Positions 16,913-25,847 of a stretch of 64,000 bases of DNA are shown here, in pieces; within the stretch, counting starts at the first letter, position 1, and the number at the start of each line of letters is the position of its first letter. This stretch comes from Bacteroidota bacterium (lineage in GTDB: Bacteria; Bacteroidota; Rhodothermia; JANXDC01). The stretch is taken from assembly GCA_025998875.1 (NCBI GenBank), contig AP024675.1:947589-1011588 (forward strand), given 5' to 3'. The position numbers and the translations under genes were made by a program. The notes beneath the pieces are model-generated. The model worked only from the letters and a program-made list of their open reading frames with translations. It searched no databases and had not been told where the DNA came from.

Positions 16913-19660
16913 ATGGCAGGGCGCTATCTGTTCTTGCTTTTCGGACTCTTGGTGCATGGTCTGCTATACGCCCAGTCCCGGGGGGTGATCACGGGCACCG
17001 TGCGGGATGCGGGGACGGGGGAGGCGCTTATCGGGGCCACCGTGATCCTGCACGGGAGCGCGCAGGGGACCACGACGGACCTGCAGGGACGATTCCGCCT
17101 GGAGCTCGCCCCCGGTCGCTACACGCTGCTTTTCCGATATGTGGGCTACCAGCCCCTGCGGATAGAGGATGTAGAGGTGCTTGCCGGCAGAACCGTGGAG
17201 CTGGCCGTCTCGCTCCGATCCGAAGCGCTTCAGCTTGGTGAGCTTACCGTCGAGGCGGAGGCCGTGCGCAACACGGAGGCGGCCCTCATCGCCTTGCAGC
17301 GCCGGGCGCCTGCTATTGGGGATGCTATAGCGGCCGAACAGATCCGCCGGGCTCCGGATCCCACCTCGGCCGACGCCCTGCGCCGTATAACCGGGGTTTC
17401 CGTCCTGGGAGGAAGATACCTCTACGTGCGCGGCACCCCGGAGCGCTACTCGGTGGCCCTGCTCAACGGCACCCCACTGGTCGGCACGGAACCGGACCGA
17501 CGTAGCTTCGCCTTCGATCTTATCCCGGCCGAACTGCTCGACAACACGGTCATCCAGAAATCTTTTACGCCCGATCAGCCCGGGGATTTCTCCGGCGGTG
17601 TGGTGCGGATGGAGACGATCGATTTCCCGTCTAGTCGCATCGTGCGCCTGAGCGGATCTGGGTCCTGGAACCCGGCCACCACGGGGCGCCTTTTCTGGAC
17701 CTATCCGGGCAGCCGGTTCTGGGGTCTCGACGATGGCCGACGTCGCCTGCCCACCGGATTTCCGGAGGATGTCGGTCAGCTGTCCATCTCCGAACGACAC
17801 CAGCTGGCCCAGCAATTGCCTGCGATATGGACTCCCCGATCCGAACGCGCGCCGGCCAACCTGCATCTGGGCCTCTCTATCGCGGATGACGCCCGTCTGT
17901 TGGGCGGAGGCCTGGGCTTCCTGATCGGTGCCTCCTACCGGAACGGATACATGATCGAGGACCTCATCCGGCGCGAGTATGAGGCCTCCGGGGATCTGCG
18001 CTTCGATTACCGGGGCCAGCGCCACGCCTTTTCCGTGCTCTGGGGGGGACTGTTCAACCTGAACCTGCGCCTCAGTAGCGCGCACCGGTTGAGCTGGCGC
18101 AATACGTACACCCGCTCGGCGGAAGATGAGGTCATCCGGCTCGAGGGGGTCCAGTACACCGACGCGGGCAAGGAGCAACAACAGACCGCCCTGCGCTTCA
18201 TTAGCCGGGGTCTTTACAGCGGACAGCTCGAGGGGATGCATTTTCTGCCCTTGCTCGGCAGGCTGGAGCTCAACTGGGCGATCCGCTACAGCCGTTCCGA
18301 TCGGGAGGAGCCCGACTACCGGCGATACATGTACGCACGCGAGATGGGCTCCACGGACCCCTACGCCGCCGTGCTGGGCTTTCAGGCCAATCTGAAAAAT
18401 GGAGGGCGCTTCTATTCCGAGATGCGGGAAAGCGGGCGTGGGTTTTCGATCGAGGCCCGAAAGCCCCTGGGTGCGGCGATGCGCCTGAGCGGTGGGGTTG
18501 GGGGGGAAGATCGTGCGCGCACTTTTAGGTCCCGGCTCATCGGGGTGATCATAAACGCCCCTGGAAACGGTTTTACGGACTTTCGACTGCTCTATCTCGG
18601 GCCCGATTCCCTGTTTCGGCCGGAGCATTTCCGCCGTAACGGGCTGGCTCTCGATGAGTACCGCAACGGCACCAACCGCTACCGGGCCGGCTCGATCCTC
18701 CGCTACGGTTACGGCATGCTGGACTGGCCCATTGCTCTGCCGGCTGGAGGCCGGCTCCGCCTGCTCGGGGGGGTGCGCCTGGAAGAGGCCGATATCTGGG
18801 TTCGAACGCGGGATTTTTCCGACCAGCGGGATGTGCATATCCGACAACGGCAGCTCGATCTGCTCCCGGCGCTCAACCTCACCTATAGCCCCTCGGAGCG
18901 TCTGAACGTGCGTCTGGCCTGGAGCCAGACGGTCAATCGGCCTGAGCTGCGGGAGCTGGCTCCCTTTACGTACTTCGACTTTCAGACACAGACCTCCGTG
19001 CGCGGCGACTCTTCCCTGCGCCGGGCGTTGGTGCGCAACTGGGATCTGCGCGCAGAGTACTATCCGGGGGTGGGGGAGCTTCTGGCGGTGGGGCTGTTTT
19101 ACAAACAGCTGCGCCATCCCATCGAGCAGGTGATCATCTCCGGAAGCGCGCTGGGCTCGGAGCGCACCTTTGCCAACGCAGAACGCGCCGAAAACGGCGG
19201 GCTGGAAGTGGACCTGCGTATGCATCTGCGGCGCCTGCTCGGGCCTCTCGGGGGGCCGCTTCGGCTACAGCTCAATTATGCCTGGATCCGCTCCCGGGTT
19301 TTCGTGCCGGGCAGCGAGACGACCATCGCCCGAAGGGGCCGCCCCCTGCAGGGCCAGTCTCCCTACGTGTTGAATGGGGCTCTGTTCTATGAACGCGGCC
19401 CGCTCCATGTGAACCTGCTCTATAACCGCATCGGCAGTCGAATCGTCGAGGTCGCCACCGCCTACGAGGAAGATGTGCGCGAAGAACCGCGCCATCAGGT
19501 GGATCTATCGGTGAGCTGGCGCCTGCTCCGCTCCCTGAGCCTTCGCCTGAGCGTGCGGGATGTGTTGGCCCATGAGCAACGTTTCACCCAGGCGGGCAAG
19601 CTGGTCCGTCAGAACAGCCGTGCCCCCGTCTGGTCGCTGGGCATCAGCTGGCAGCCCTAA
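16913..19660 (+). CDS. TonB-dependent outer-membrane receptor
   Basis: A 915-residue receptor importing an unknown ligand across the outer membrane with energy from TonB. Residues 1-20 are a signal peptide. About 24-110 form a carboxypeptidase-regulatory-like domain (GVITGTVRDAGTGEALIGAT). The plug covers about 125-250 (ADALRRITGVSVLGGRYLYV; QPGDFSGGVVRMET). The rest is a 22-strand barrel ending ...LGISWQP. GGGGAGG lies 8 nt upstream of the ATG. There is no SusD partner; a beta-helix surface protein follows after 83 nt, a pairing seen in several Bacteroidota and likely functional. Ligand type (metal chelate, peptide or glycan) is not evident. Confidence 0.9.
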   Translation: MAGRYLFLLFGLLVHGLLYAQSRGVITGTVRDAGTGEALIGATVILHGSAQGTTTDLQGRFRLELAPGRYTLLFRYVGYQPLRIEDVEVLAGRTVELAVSLRSEALQLGELTVEAEAVRNTEAALIALQRRAPAIGDAIAAEQIRRAPDPTSADALRRITGVSVLGGRYLYVRGTPERYSVALLNGTPLVGTEPDRRSFAFDLIPAELLDNTVIQKSFTPDQPGDFSGGVVRMETIDFPSSRIVRLSGSGSWNPATTGRLFWTYPGSRFWGLDDGRRRLPTGFPEDVGQLSISERHQLAQQLPAIWTPRSERAPANLHLGLSIADDARLLGGGLGFLIGASYRNGYMIEDLIRREYEASGDLRFDYRGQRHAFSVLWGGLFNLNLRLSSAHRLSWRNTYTRSAEDEVIRLEGVQYTDAGKEQQQTALRFISRGLYSGQLEGMHFLPLLGRLELNWAIRYSRSDREEPDYRRYMYAREMGSTDPYAAVLGFQANLKNGGRFYSEMRESGRGFSIEARKPLGAAMRLSGGVGGEDRARTFRSRLIGVIINAPGNGFTDFRLLYLGPDSLFRPEHFRRNGLALDEYRNGTNRYRAGSILRYGYGMLDWPIALPAGGRLRLLGGVRLEEADIWVRTRDFSDQRDVHIRQRQLDLLPALNLTYSPSERLNVRLAWSQTVNRPELRELAPFTYFDFQTQTSVRGDSSLRRALVRNWDLRAEYYPGVGELLAVGLFYKQLRHPIEQVIISGSALGSERTFANAERAENGGLEVDLRMHLRRLLGPLGGPLRLQLNYAWIRSRVFVPGSETTIARRGRPLQGQSPYVLNGALFYERGPLHVNLLYNRIGSRIVEVATAYEEDVREEPRHQVDLSVSWRLLRSLSLRLSVRDVLAHEQRFTQAGKLVRQNSRAPVWSLGISWQP

Positions 19661-19743
19661 CGGAACGATAACCTCCGCCTCATATTCTCTTTACCTGCGC
19701 AGACCAACTTGGGCCTGTCCGAATTGGCGAGGAGGAAAAAGCG

Positions 19744-21381
19744 ATGCCAGGTGCTGTACTGCTCGGTCTTCTGCTCTGCCTGTTCGTCTCCGAATCCAGG
19801 GCTCAGCTGGCTCCGGTAGACAGCGTGCTTGAGGGGCGTATCGGGCGCGATCTGCGTCTGCAATCCGGCAAGCGCTATCTGCTTCGGGGTTTTGTCCAGG
19901 TGGATCCGCCGGCTGTGCTGCGCATCGAGCCCGGTGTGATAATCTTCGGGGAGAAGGCCACCAAGGGCACGCTCATTATCAACCGGGGAGCCCGGATCAT
20001 CGCAGAGGGCACCCCGGATCGTCCGATCGTCTTCACCAGCCAGCAACCTCCGGGGCAGCGCGGCCCGGGAGACTGGGGGGGGCTTATCATCGCCGGCCGG
20101 GCTCCGATCAACATACCCGGCGGTACGGCCGAAATCGAAGGGGGTACAGGCACCATCTACGGGGGTGGATCGAATCCGGACCCGGATGATGACTCCGGGA
20201 TCCTGCGCTATGTGCGCATCGAATTCCCCGGAATCGCCTTTCTGCCCGACAACGAGATCAACGGGCTCACGCTCGCCGGAGTGGGCCGGCGTACAACGAT
20301 CGAGTATGTGCAGGTGAGCTATTCTGGCGATGATTCCTTTGAGTTCTTCGGGGGCACCGTCAACGCCCGCTACCTGATCAGCTACCATGGCGTGGATGAC
20401 GATTTCGACACGGACTTCGGCTATCAGGGACGGGTGCAGTTCGCCCTCGGGGTCCGGAATCCAAATATCGCCGATATTGGAGGCTCAAACGGGTTTGAAT
20501 CCGACAACGACGGCACGGGCACCACGAACCAGCCCCGCACGGCGCCCGTCTTTTCGAACGTGACCTTGATCGGTCCGGCCGCCACGGCGCAGACGCAGAT
20601 CAATCCCAACTTCCGGCGCGGTATGCACATCCGCCGTTCTTCCCTGCTTTCGGCCTATAATTCGATCATAATGGGATGGCCGGATGGAATTCTGCTCGAT
20701 GGGAGCACGACCACGACGGCCGCCCGGGATGGAGAGCTGGAGCTGCGCAATATCTTTTTGGCCGGCATCCGCAACACGCCTCCGGTGAAGACCGCAAACC
20801 CGCCGGCGGGGTTTGATGGGGCGGCCTGGTTTCAGAACGCCGCCTGGAATAACCGCATCCTAAGCGCCACGGCCGATGTGGGGCTTCGAAACCCGTATCC
20901 CGGCGACCCGGCCCAGTTCGACCCCCGACCCCGACCCGATAGCCCGGTGGCCGTGGGGGCCAGCTTCGTGTGGGCTAAACTCCAGGACAGTTTTTTCCGT
21001 CAGGTAGGGTATGCCGGCGCTTTCGGGCCGGAAGAGCGGTGGGATCTGCCCTGGGCCAACTACGATCCCCAGAACACGGATTATAGCCGCGTGGGCACGG
21101 CCGTGGAGTCCGAAGCGGTTTCCCCCCTTCATCTCTGGGTGTATCCTAATCCGTCCATCGGACCTGTGCGTGTGGGCTGCTACCTGCCGGAGGCGACCTC
21201 GGTTCGGGCGGCCGTATACGATATGCTCGGCCGGCAGGTGGCCGTGCTGGCCGAGGGTCGGCTCGCCTCCGGGGTGCGGGAATGGGTCTGGCATCCAGAA
21301 GGGATCCCGGCCGGGGTGTATCTGCTCCGGTTGCAGGTGGGCGATCGGCTCATCACCCGACCCCTTGTGCGCACCCGATGA
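19744..21381 (+). CDS. Secreted beta-helix-like surface protein with type IX sorting tail
   Basis: A 545-residue exported protein. The signal peptide covers about 1-20. A right-handed beta-helix or parallel-strand fold is suggested by repeated short strands such as LRIEPGVIIFGEKATKG, WGGLIIAGRAPIN, IEYVQVSYSGDDSFEFFGG. The C-terminal ~80 residues (VYPNPSIGPVRVGCYL... GIPAGVYLLRLQVG) are a type A T9SS sorting signal, so the protein is probably anchored on the surface. GAGGAGG precedes the ATG. This family typically sits beside a TonB receptor, as here, but I know of no assigned function. It may capture the ligand, as SusD does for SusC; that is inference. Confidence 0.8.
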   Translation: MPGAVLLGLLLCLFVSESRAQLAPVDSVLEGRIGRDLRLQSGKRYLLRGFVQVDPPAVLRIEPGVIIFGEKATKGTLIINRGARIIAEGTPDRPIVFTSQQPPGQRGPGDWGGLIIAGRAPINIPGGTAEIEGGTGTIYGGGSNPDPDDDSGILRYVRIEFPGIAFLPDNEINGLTLAGVGRRTTIEYVQVSYSGDDSFEFFGGTVNARYLISYHGVDDDFDTDFGYQGRVQFALGVRNPNIADIGGSNGFESDNDGTGTTNQPRTAPVFSNVTLIGPAATAQTQINPNFRRGMHIRRSSLLSAYNSIIMGWPDGILLDGSTTTTAARDGELELRNIFLAGIRNTPPVKTANPPAGFDGAAWFQNAAWNNRILSATADVGLRNPYPGDPAQFDPRPRPDSPVAVGASFVWAKLQDSFFRQVGYAGAFGPEERWDLPWANYDPQNTDYSRVGTAVESEAVSPLHLWVYPNPSIGPVRVGCYLPEATSVRAAVYDMLGRQVAVLAEGRLASGVREWVWHPEGIPAGVYLLRLQVGDRLITRPLVRTR

Positions 21382-21388
21382 AAACCGT

Positions 21389-22378
21389 TCAACGCCTCTT
21401 CTCGGGCTGATCCTCCGGGAGGGGAGGCTCAGCCCGAGGGGAGGGCTCCTCTAGGATCCGGCGGGCAAGCCGATACGGGGATTCCCCCCTCCTGTGGGCC
21501 GCTTCTGCAAGCAGGGCCTCCAGACGGGCTCGCCGCTCGGGGGTCCAGAACCGTCGCTCCCACTCCGCGGCGATATAGCGTTCTACGCGGTGCAGGAGCC
21601 GCCTTCTGCGGCCCTCCTCCCATAGGCCTTCGGCTTCCAGGAAGGCGCGATGCCGGTTGAGGGCCTCCAGCACCGCCTCAATGCCCTCGCCTCCTGTGGC
21701 CACGGTTCGCAGCAGCGGAGGGGTCCAGCGGGCCGGTGGACGCAGCTGCAGAGCGGTTTTCAGGGCGCGCTCCAGGGCGTCGATTTCCGGATGGTCGGCT
21801 TTGTTCAGGATGAACAGGTCGGCGATCTCCATGAGGCCGGCTTTCATGGCCTGAACGGTGTCTCCCGAGCCCGGCACGAGCACTACCGCGACGCTGTCGG
21901 CCGCCTGGCGCACGTCCAGCTCCGACTGGCCGACGCCGACCGTCTCGATGAGCACCAGATCGAATCCGGCCGCATCCAACACATCGGCCAGCTCTTCGGT
22001 TCGCGCTGTAAGCCCTCCCTGGCGACCGCGGGTGGCCAGGCTGCGGATGAATACGCCCTCGTCGAGAAAATGGGGCTCCATCCGGATGCGATCTCCCAAC
22101 AGGGCGCCCCCCGTAAAGGGGCTTGTAGGATCGACGGCGAGTATGCCTACGCGCAAGCCCCGCGATCGAAGGGCTCCTGTGAGAGCGGCCACCAGGGTGC
22201 TCTTCCCTGCCCCCGGCGGTCCGGTCAGGCCGATGCGCCAGGCGCGCCCCGTATGGGGATAGAGGGCTTCGAGCAACTCAATGGCGCCGGGCTGTTCATT
22301 TTCCACCCACGTCATGGCCCGGGCGATGGCGCGTCGGTCTCCGGACAGAATGCGCTGAAGAATTTCCCCTGTGGACAT
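21389..22378 (-). CDS. meaB: Methylmalonyl-CoA mutase-associated GTPase
   Basis: A 329-residue G3E-family P-loop GTPase that protects and reloads the adenosylcobalamin-dependent mutase. Walker A GPPGAGKS is at 53-60. AVDPTSPFTGGALLGDRIRM (81-100) and VGVGQSE are MeaB-specific signatures, and NKAD is the guanine-recognition motif. The ATG at 22378 begins MSTGEILQRI, matching the family N-terminus; longer upstream extension is a shadow of ychF. Only a weak ribosome site is visible. The mutase itself is not in the window, so its presence elsewhere in the genome is expected. It is divergent from ychF. Confidence 0.93.
   Translation of the reverse strand: MSTGEILQRILSGDRRAIARAMTWVENEQPGAIELLEALYPHTGRAWRIGLTGPPGAGKSTLVAALTGALRSRGLRVGILAVDPTSPFTGGALLGDRIRMEPHFLDEGVFIRSLATRGRQGGLTARTEELADVLDAAGFDLVLIETVGVGQSELDVRQAADSVAVVLVPGSGDTVQAMKAGLMEIADLFILNKADHPEIDALERALKTALQLRPPARWTPPLLRTVATGGEGIEAVLEALNRHRAFLEAEGLWEEGRRRRLLHRVERYIAAEWERRFWTPERRARLEALLAEAAHRRGESPYRLARRILEEPSPRAEPPLPEDQPEKRR
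21401..21438. repeat. 10-bp inverted repeat at the convergent end of two genes
   Basis: CTCGGGCTGA pairs with TCAGCCCGAG across an 18-nt loop that itself can fold (CCTCC/GGAGG). It lies at the 3' end of meaB (coding) just after the stop of the beta-helix gene. No T-run follows on either strand, so it is at most a weak or factor-assisted terminator for the rightward transcript. Confidence 0.35.
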
Positions 22379-22386
22379 GGCGGAGT

Positions 22387-22418
22387 TGAAGATAGGGGCC
22401 TGCAGGGGCTGGGGGCAA
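22387..22418 (-). promoter_or_regulatory. Possible promoter for meaB
   Basis: On the reverse strand, TTG (22416-22418), 21 nt, then TATCTTCA (22387-22394), 6 of 8 to TAnnTTTG. It would start transcription almost at the ATG, giving a nearly leaderless message, so confidence is low. Confidence 0.25.
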
Positions 22419-22474
22419 TCTTCCCGCCGATACAAGAGCCTTGCCCGGACTGGCGCCCGGCTTCCGGGGGCGTC

Positions 22475-22502
22475 TTGAAACTCGTCGGGGGTCGTATCTT
22501 TG
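22475..22502 (+). promoter_or_regulatory. Predicted promoter for ychF
   Basis: TATCTTTG at 22495-22502 is a full match to TAnnTTTG. The nearest TTG is 17 nt upstream (22475-22477), shorter than the 21 nt seen at other promoters. The start site would be about 17 nt before the ATG at 22526. Confidence 0.5.
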
Positions 22503-22525
22503 CCGGGTTCGGCAGAGAGGAAACA

Positions 22526-23620
22526 ATGTCGTTGCGTTGCGGAATTGTCGGGCTGCCCAACGTGGGCAAATCCACCCTGTTTAACGCCCTGAGCGCGGCG
22601 GGAGCCGAGGCGGCCAACTACCCGTTCTGCACCATTGAACCCAATGTGGGCGTGGTTCCCGTGCCCGATGAGCGGCTGAAACGCCTGGCCGAACTGGTGC
22701 GCCCGGCCCGGGTTACCCCGGCCACGGTGGAGATCGTCGATATCGCCGGTCTGGTGCGGGGGGCCTCCCGGGGAGAAGGGCTGGGGAACCAGTTTCTGGC
22801 CCATATCCGGGAGGTGGACGCCATTTTGCACGTGGTTCGCTGCTTCGAGGACCCGAACGTCGTCCATGTGGAGGGCCGCATCGATCCCCGGGCGGATATC
22901 GAGACCGTTCACACCGAGCTTGTGCTCAAGGATCTGGAGACCGTAGAGCGCCGGCTGGAACGTGTGGGCAAGGCCGCTCGTGTGGGGGACAAGCGGGCCA
23001 GACCGGAACTGGAGCTGCTGGAGCGGCTGCGCGCCCATCTGGATGCCGGTAGCCCGGTCCGAACCTTTCCAGCTACGGGGGAGGAAAAGGCCCTGCTCGA
23101 GCCGCTGTTTCTGCTTACGGCCAAGCCCGTGCTCTATGTGGCCAACGTGGCCGAGTCTGATCTTCCCAATGGGGGACCTCTGGTGGAAGTCGTCCGGGAG
23201 ATAGCCGCTCAGGAGGGCGCCGAAGTGCTGGTGATCTGCGCCGAGCTAGAGGCCCAGATCGCTCGGCTGCCCGAATCGGAACGCGCGCTTTTTCTGCAGG
23301 CCATGGGGCTTCGGGAATCCGGACTGGACCGGCTCGTTCGCGCCGCCTACGGCCTGCTGGGGCTGATTACGTTTTTCACCGTTGGGCCCCGGGAGGTGCG
23401 AGCGTGGACCATAACGCGGGGTACGAGGGCGCAACAGGCAGCCGGCCGGATTCATTCCGATATGGAGCGCGGGTTCATCCGGGCCGAGGTGATGCGTTTT
23501 GAGGATTACGATCGGCTCGGCTCTGAACAGGCCGTTCGAGAAGCGGGGCTGCTGCGTATCGAAGGACGCGATTACGAGGTGCAGGACGGGGATATCCTCT
23601 ACATCCGCTTCAACGTCTGA
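22526..23620 (+). CDS. ychF: Ribosome-binding ATPase YchF/OLA1
   Basis: A 364-residue Obg-family protein that hydrolyses ATP rather than GTP and binds the 70S ribosome. The P-loop GLPNVGKST is at 9-17, [10 protein letters not shown] follows, and [17 protein letters not shown] is the switch II region. NVAESDLP replaces the usual NKxD motif, which explains the ATP preference. The C-terminal TGS domain starts near [17 protein letters not shown]. The ATG at 22526 has AGAGGAAA just upstream. A reading frame open far upstream (to 21650) is a shadow of meaB. Confidence 0.96.
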   Translation: MSLRCGIVGLPNVGKSTLFNALSAAGAEAANYPFCTIEPNVGVVPVPDERLKRLAELVRPARVTPATVEIVDIAGLVRGASRGEGLGNQFLAHIREVDAILHVVRCFEDPNVVHVEGRIDPRADIETVHTELVLKDLETVERRLERVGKAARVGDKRARPELELLERLRAHLDAGSPVRTFPATGEEKALLEPLFLLTAKPVLYVANVAESDLPNGGPLVEVVREIAAQEGAEVLVICAELEAQIARLPESERALFLQAMGLRESGLDRLVRAAYGLLGLITFFTVGPREVRAWTITRGTRAQQAAGRIHSDMERGFIRAEVMRFEDYDRLGSEQAVREAGLLRIEGRDYEVQDGDILYIRFNV

Positions 23621-23678
23621 GGATCTGGCCCGAAAAGGGCACAGGGTGTTTATTTTCTGCCGGGTTTGCGGAGGCAAA

Positions 23679-24335
23679 ATGCTTATGCCCGGACGATGGC
23701 TCAGTGCGGAAGAAGAGGCGCGCATTCGGCAGCGCGTCTCGGAGATCGAACAGGAGACCGGCAGTGAGATCGTGCCCTATGTGGTGGGGATCAGCGATCC
23801 GTATCCGGAAGCCCCCTGGCGGGGATTTGTGCTCTTTTCTGTGCTCGGGTTGTTTGTGCTCTCCCTGATCACCCTGGGCCAGTCGTGGGCGATCGGTCCT
23901 ACGATCACGGAGGTGATTCTGGTGAGCTTACTTTCTGGCCTTCTGGGGGCTTTCCTGGGCCGGTATGTGCCTCCGCTGAGGCGCTGGCTTGTGGGTCGGG
24001 CTCTGCTGGATCGTCGGGTGCATCAGCGGGCTCTGCAGGCTTTTCTGGAGGAAGAGGTTTTCGCCACCCCGAATCGAACGGGGGTGCTCATTTTCATTTC
24101 CCTTTTTGAACGGCGGCTTGAGGTCTTGCCCGATAAAACACTGGCTCAGCAGGTGCCCACAGAGGCCTGGCGGTCGATAGTGCTCGATGTGGTGGAGGGT
24201 ATACGCCGGCGTAAGCCAGCTGAAGGCCTGTTGCGGGCCATGGAAGATTGCCGTCAGGTTGTGCTCCGCTATGCCTCCAATCTTCCAGAAGGCGGGGATG
24301 CCCTCTCCGATGAGGTGCGGATCCGTCCGGAGTAG
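23679..24335 (+). CDS. TPM-domain membrane protein
   Basis: A 218-residue inner-membrane protein of the TPM (YgcG/Psb32-like) family. The N-terminal part (LSAEEEARIRQRVSEIEQET, then EIVPYVVGI) is the first half of the domain. Two transmembrane segments lie at about 50-72 and 80-105. The second half follows (NRTGVLIFISLFERRLEVLPDK). Standard TPM proteins have the domain before the helices, so here the membrane hairpin is inserted in the domain. The ATG at 23679 has CGGAGG upstream. It starts 58 nt after ychF and ends 3 nt from lipA on the other strand. Function unknown. Confidence 0.75.
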   Translation: MLMPGRWLSAEEEARIRQRVSEIEQETGSEIVPYVVGISDPYPEAPWRGFVLFSVLGLFVLSLITLGQSWAIGPTITEVILVSLLSGLLGAFLGRYVPPLRRWLVGRALLDRRVHQRALQAFLEEEVFATPNRTGVLIFISLFERRLEVLPDKTLAQQVPTEAWRSIVLDVVEGIRRRKPAEGLLRAMEDCRQVVLRYASNLPEGGDALSDEVRIRPE

Positions 24336-24338
24336 CCT

Positions 24339-25220
24339 TTATCGAGCTACGTGGCGCTCGGCATGGTAGCTGGAGCGCACCAGGGGACCGGATTCCACGT
24401 GCCGAAAGCCGCGCCTGAGCCCCTCTTCCCGGTAGCGGGCAAAGACGTCCGGATGTACGTATTCCACCACAGGCAAATGCAGGCGGGTCGGTTGCAAGTA
24501 CTGGCCGATGGTGAGGATGTCGCATCCCACAGCGCGCAGGTCATCCATTACCTCAAGCACTTCCTCGAACGTTTCCCCCAAGCCCACCATGATCCCGCTT
24601 TTGGTAACCAGCCCGGCCTCTTTGGCCCGGCGCAGCAATTCCAGGCTGCGCTCATAACGGGCCTGGGGACGGACAGTGGGATAGAGGCGGGGCACGGTTT
24701 CCGTGTTGTGGTTCAGGATATCGGGCCGCTCATCGAGTACCAGCTGCAGGGCTTCCCAGTTGCCCTTGAAGTCCGGGATGAGCACCTCGACGGTGGTGTC
24801 GGGGTTAAGGCGTCGGATCTCCCGTATGGTCATGGCGAAAACGGACGCCCCTCCGTCGCGCAGCTCATCCCGATTGACGCTGGTCACAACGGCATGTTTA
24901 AGCCCCATGAGGCGTACGGCTTCGGCCACCCGGTACGGTTCTTCGAGATCCAGCTCTGTGGGGCGGCCCGTGATCACGGCACAGAAGCCACAGGAGCGTG
25001 TGCAGATGTTGCCCAGGATCATGAACGTAGCCGTGCCCGCACCCCAGCATTCCCCGATGTTCGGACAGCGGGCCGATTCGCATACCGTGTGCAGCCGATG
25101 CCGATCGATGATCTCCCGCACCCGGGCGTATTGCCCCCCGTAGGGAAGCTTGACGCGCAGCCATTCCGGGCGTCGCGGCCGCGACTCGGAAGCATCGATG
25201 ACGGGCAGGGTAAAATCCAT
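24339..25220 (-). CDS. lipA: Lipoyl synthase
   Basis: A 293-residue radical-SAM enzyme that inserts two sulfurs into octanoyl groups on lipoyl domains. The auxiliary cluster cysteines are C47, C52 and C58. The radical-SAM cluster cysteines are C73, C77 and C80 in CTRSCGFC. The C-terminal RSSYHAE supplies the serine ligand. The ATG at 25220 has AAGGAG upstream and begins MDFTLPVID; the longer frame into the msrC gene is rejected. No lipB or lipoate-dependent dehydrogenase gene is nearby. It lies 59 nt downstream of msrC on the same strand and may share its transcript. Confidence 0.96.
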   Translation of the reverse strand: MDFTLPVIDASESRPRRPEWLRVKLPYGGQYARVREIIDRHRLHTVCESARCPNIGECWGAGTATFMILGNICTRSCGFCAVITGRPTELDLEEPYRVAEAVRLMGLKHAVVTSVNRDELRDGGASVFAMTIREIRRLNPDTTVEVLIPDFKGNWEALQLVLDERPDILNHNTETVPRLYPTVRPQARYERSLELLRRAKEAGLVTKSGIMVGLGETFEEVLEVMDDLRAVGCDILTIGQYLQPTRLHLPVVEYVHPDVFARYREEGLRRGFRHVESGPLVRSSYHAERHVAR

Positions 25221-25279
25221 GACGCGCTCCTTATCCTTCCCGGTGTCGGTAAAACCCCAACCTGCCGTATCGCGTTCCG

Positions 25280-25780
25280 TCACCAATTCGAGGGCCAGTC
25301 CGTAGCCCCGATCAGGATCTGCACCAGCGCCTCCAGCCCCTGTCGATCGGTTTCCTCAAAGCGCTCCAGCACCGGGGCATCCACGTCTAGGACGCCCAGC
25401 AGGCGATCGCCGAGCAGCATGGGGATGACGATCTCCGATCGGGAGGCGCTGTCACAAGCGATATGTCCGGGAAAGGCGTCCACATCGGGCACGACCACGC
25501 TCTGACGCCGTGCCGCGGCCGTTCCGCAGACGCCGCGCCCGATTGGAATGCGCACGCAGGCCGGTTTGCCCTGAAAGGGGCCGAGCACCAGCTCTCCGTT
25601 TCGGTACAGGTAAAAACCCACCCAGTTGATGTCGGGCAGGGTCCACCAGAGCAGGGCCGCCGTGTTGGCTAGATTTGCCAGCCAGTCCCGCTCTCCTTCG
25701 AGCAGGGCCTCCAACGCCCGGGCAAGCTCCCGGTATCGGCCCGCTTTGTCCGTAGTGGTAAGGGCGGGGATGGGATGCAT
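25280..25780 (-). CDS. msrC: Free methionine-(R)-sulfoxide reductase (GAF type)
   Basis: A 166-residue single GAF-domain protein that reduces free Met-R-sulfoxide. The three cysteines C75, C85 and C109 have the same spacing (10 and 24) as C84, C94 and C118 of the E. coli enzyme. [20 protein letters not shown] and [10 protein letters not shown] are family landmarks. The ATG at 25780 follows TGGAGGG; an upstream extension to 25900 overlaps mutS and is not believed. Divergent from mutS with a 67-nt shared promoter region. A generic GAF protein is the alternative, but the cysteine pattern argues for the reductase. Confidence 0.9.
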   Translation of the reverse strand: MHPIPALTTTDKAGRYRELARALEALLEGERDWLANLANTAALLWWTLPDINWVGFYLYRNGELVLGPFQGKPACVRIPIGRGVCGTAAARRQSVVVPDVDAFPGHIACDSASRSEIVIPMLLGDRLLGVLDVDAPVLERFEETDRQGLEALVQILIGATDWPSNW

Positions 25781-25806
25781 ATCATGCCCTCCAGGTAGCA
25801 AGCGCC

Positions 25807-25829
25807 CGTAAAGATAGGCTAACTTTACG
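25807..25829. promoter_or_regulatory. Palindromic divergent promoter region of msrC and mutS
   Basis: CGTAAAG and CTTTACG flank a 9-nt centre. The forward -7 candidate TAACTTTA (25820-25827) and the reverse TATCTTTA (25809-25816), each 7 of 8 to TAnnTTTG, lie in opposite arms. On the reverse strand a TTG stands 22 nt upstream. The forward side lacks a TTG at the standard spacing. Confidence 0.45.
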
Positions 25830-25847
25830 GCAAACGGACAAGGCGCC

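Noticed and set aside
16964-19225. A 753-residue open frame antisense to the TonB receptor
   Set aside because: It mirrors the receptor's codon structure in GC-rich DNA, has no ribosome site or recognisable motif, and the sense frame is a clear receptor.
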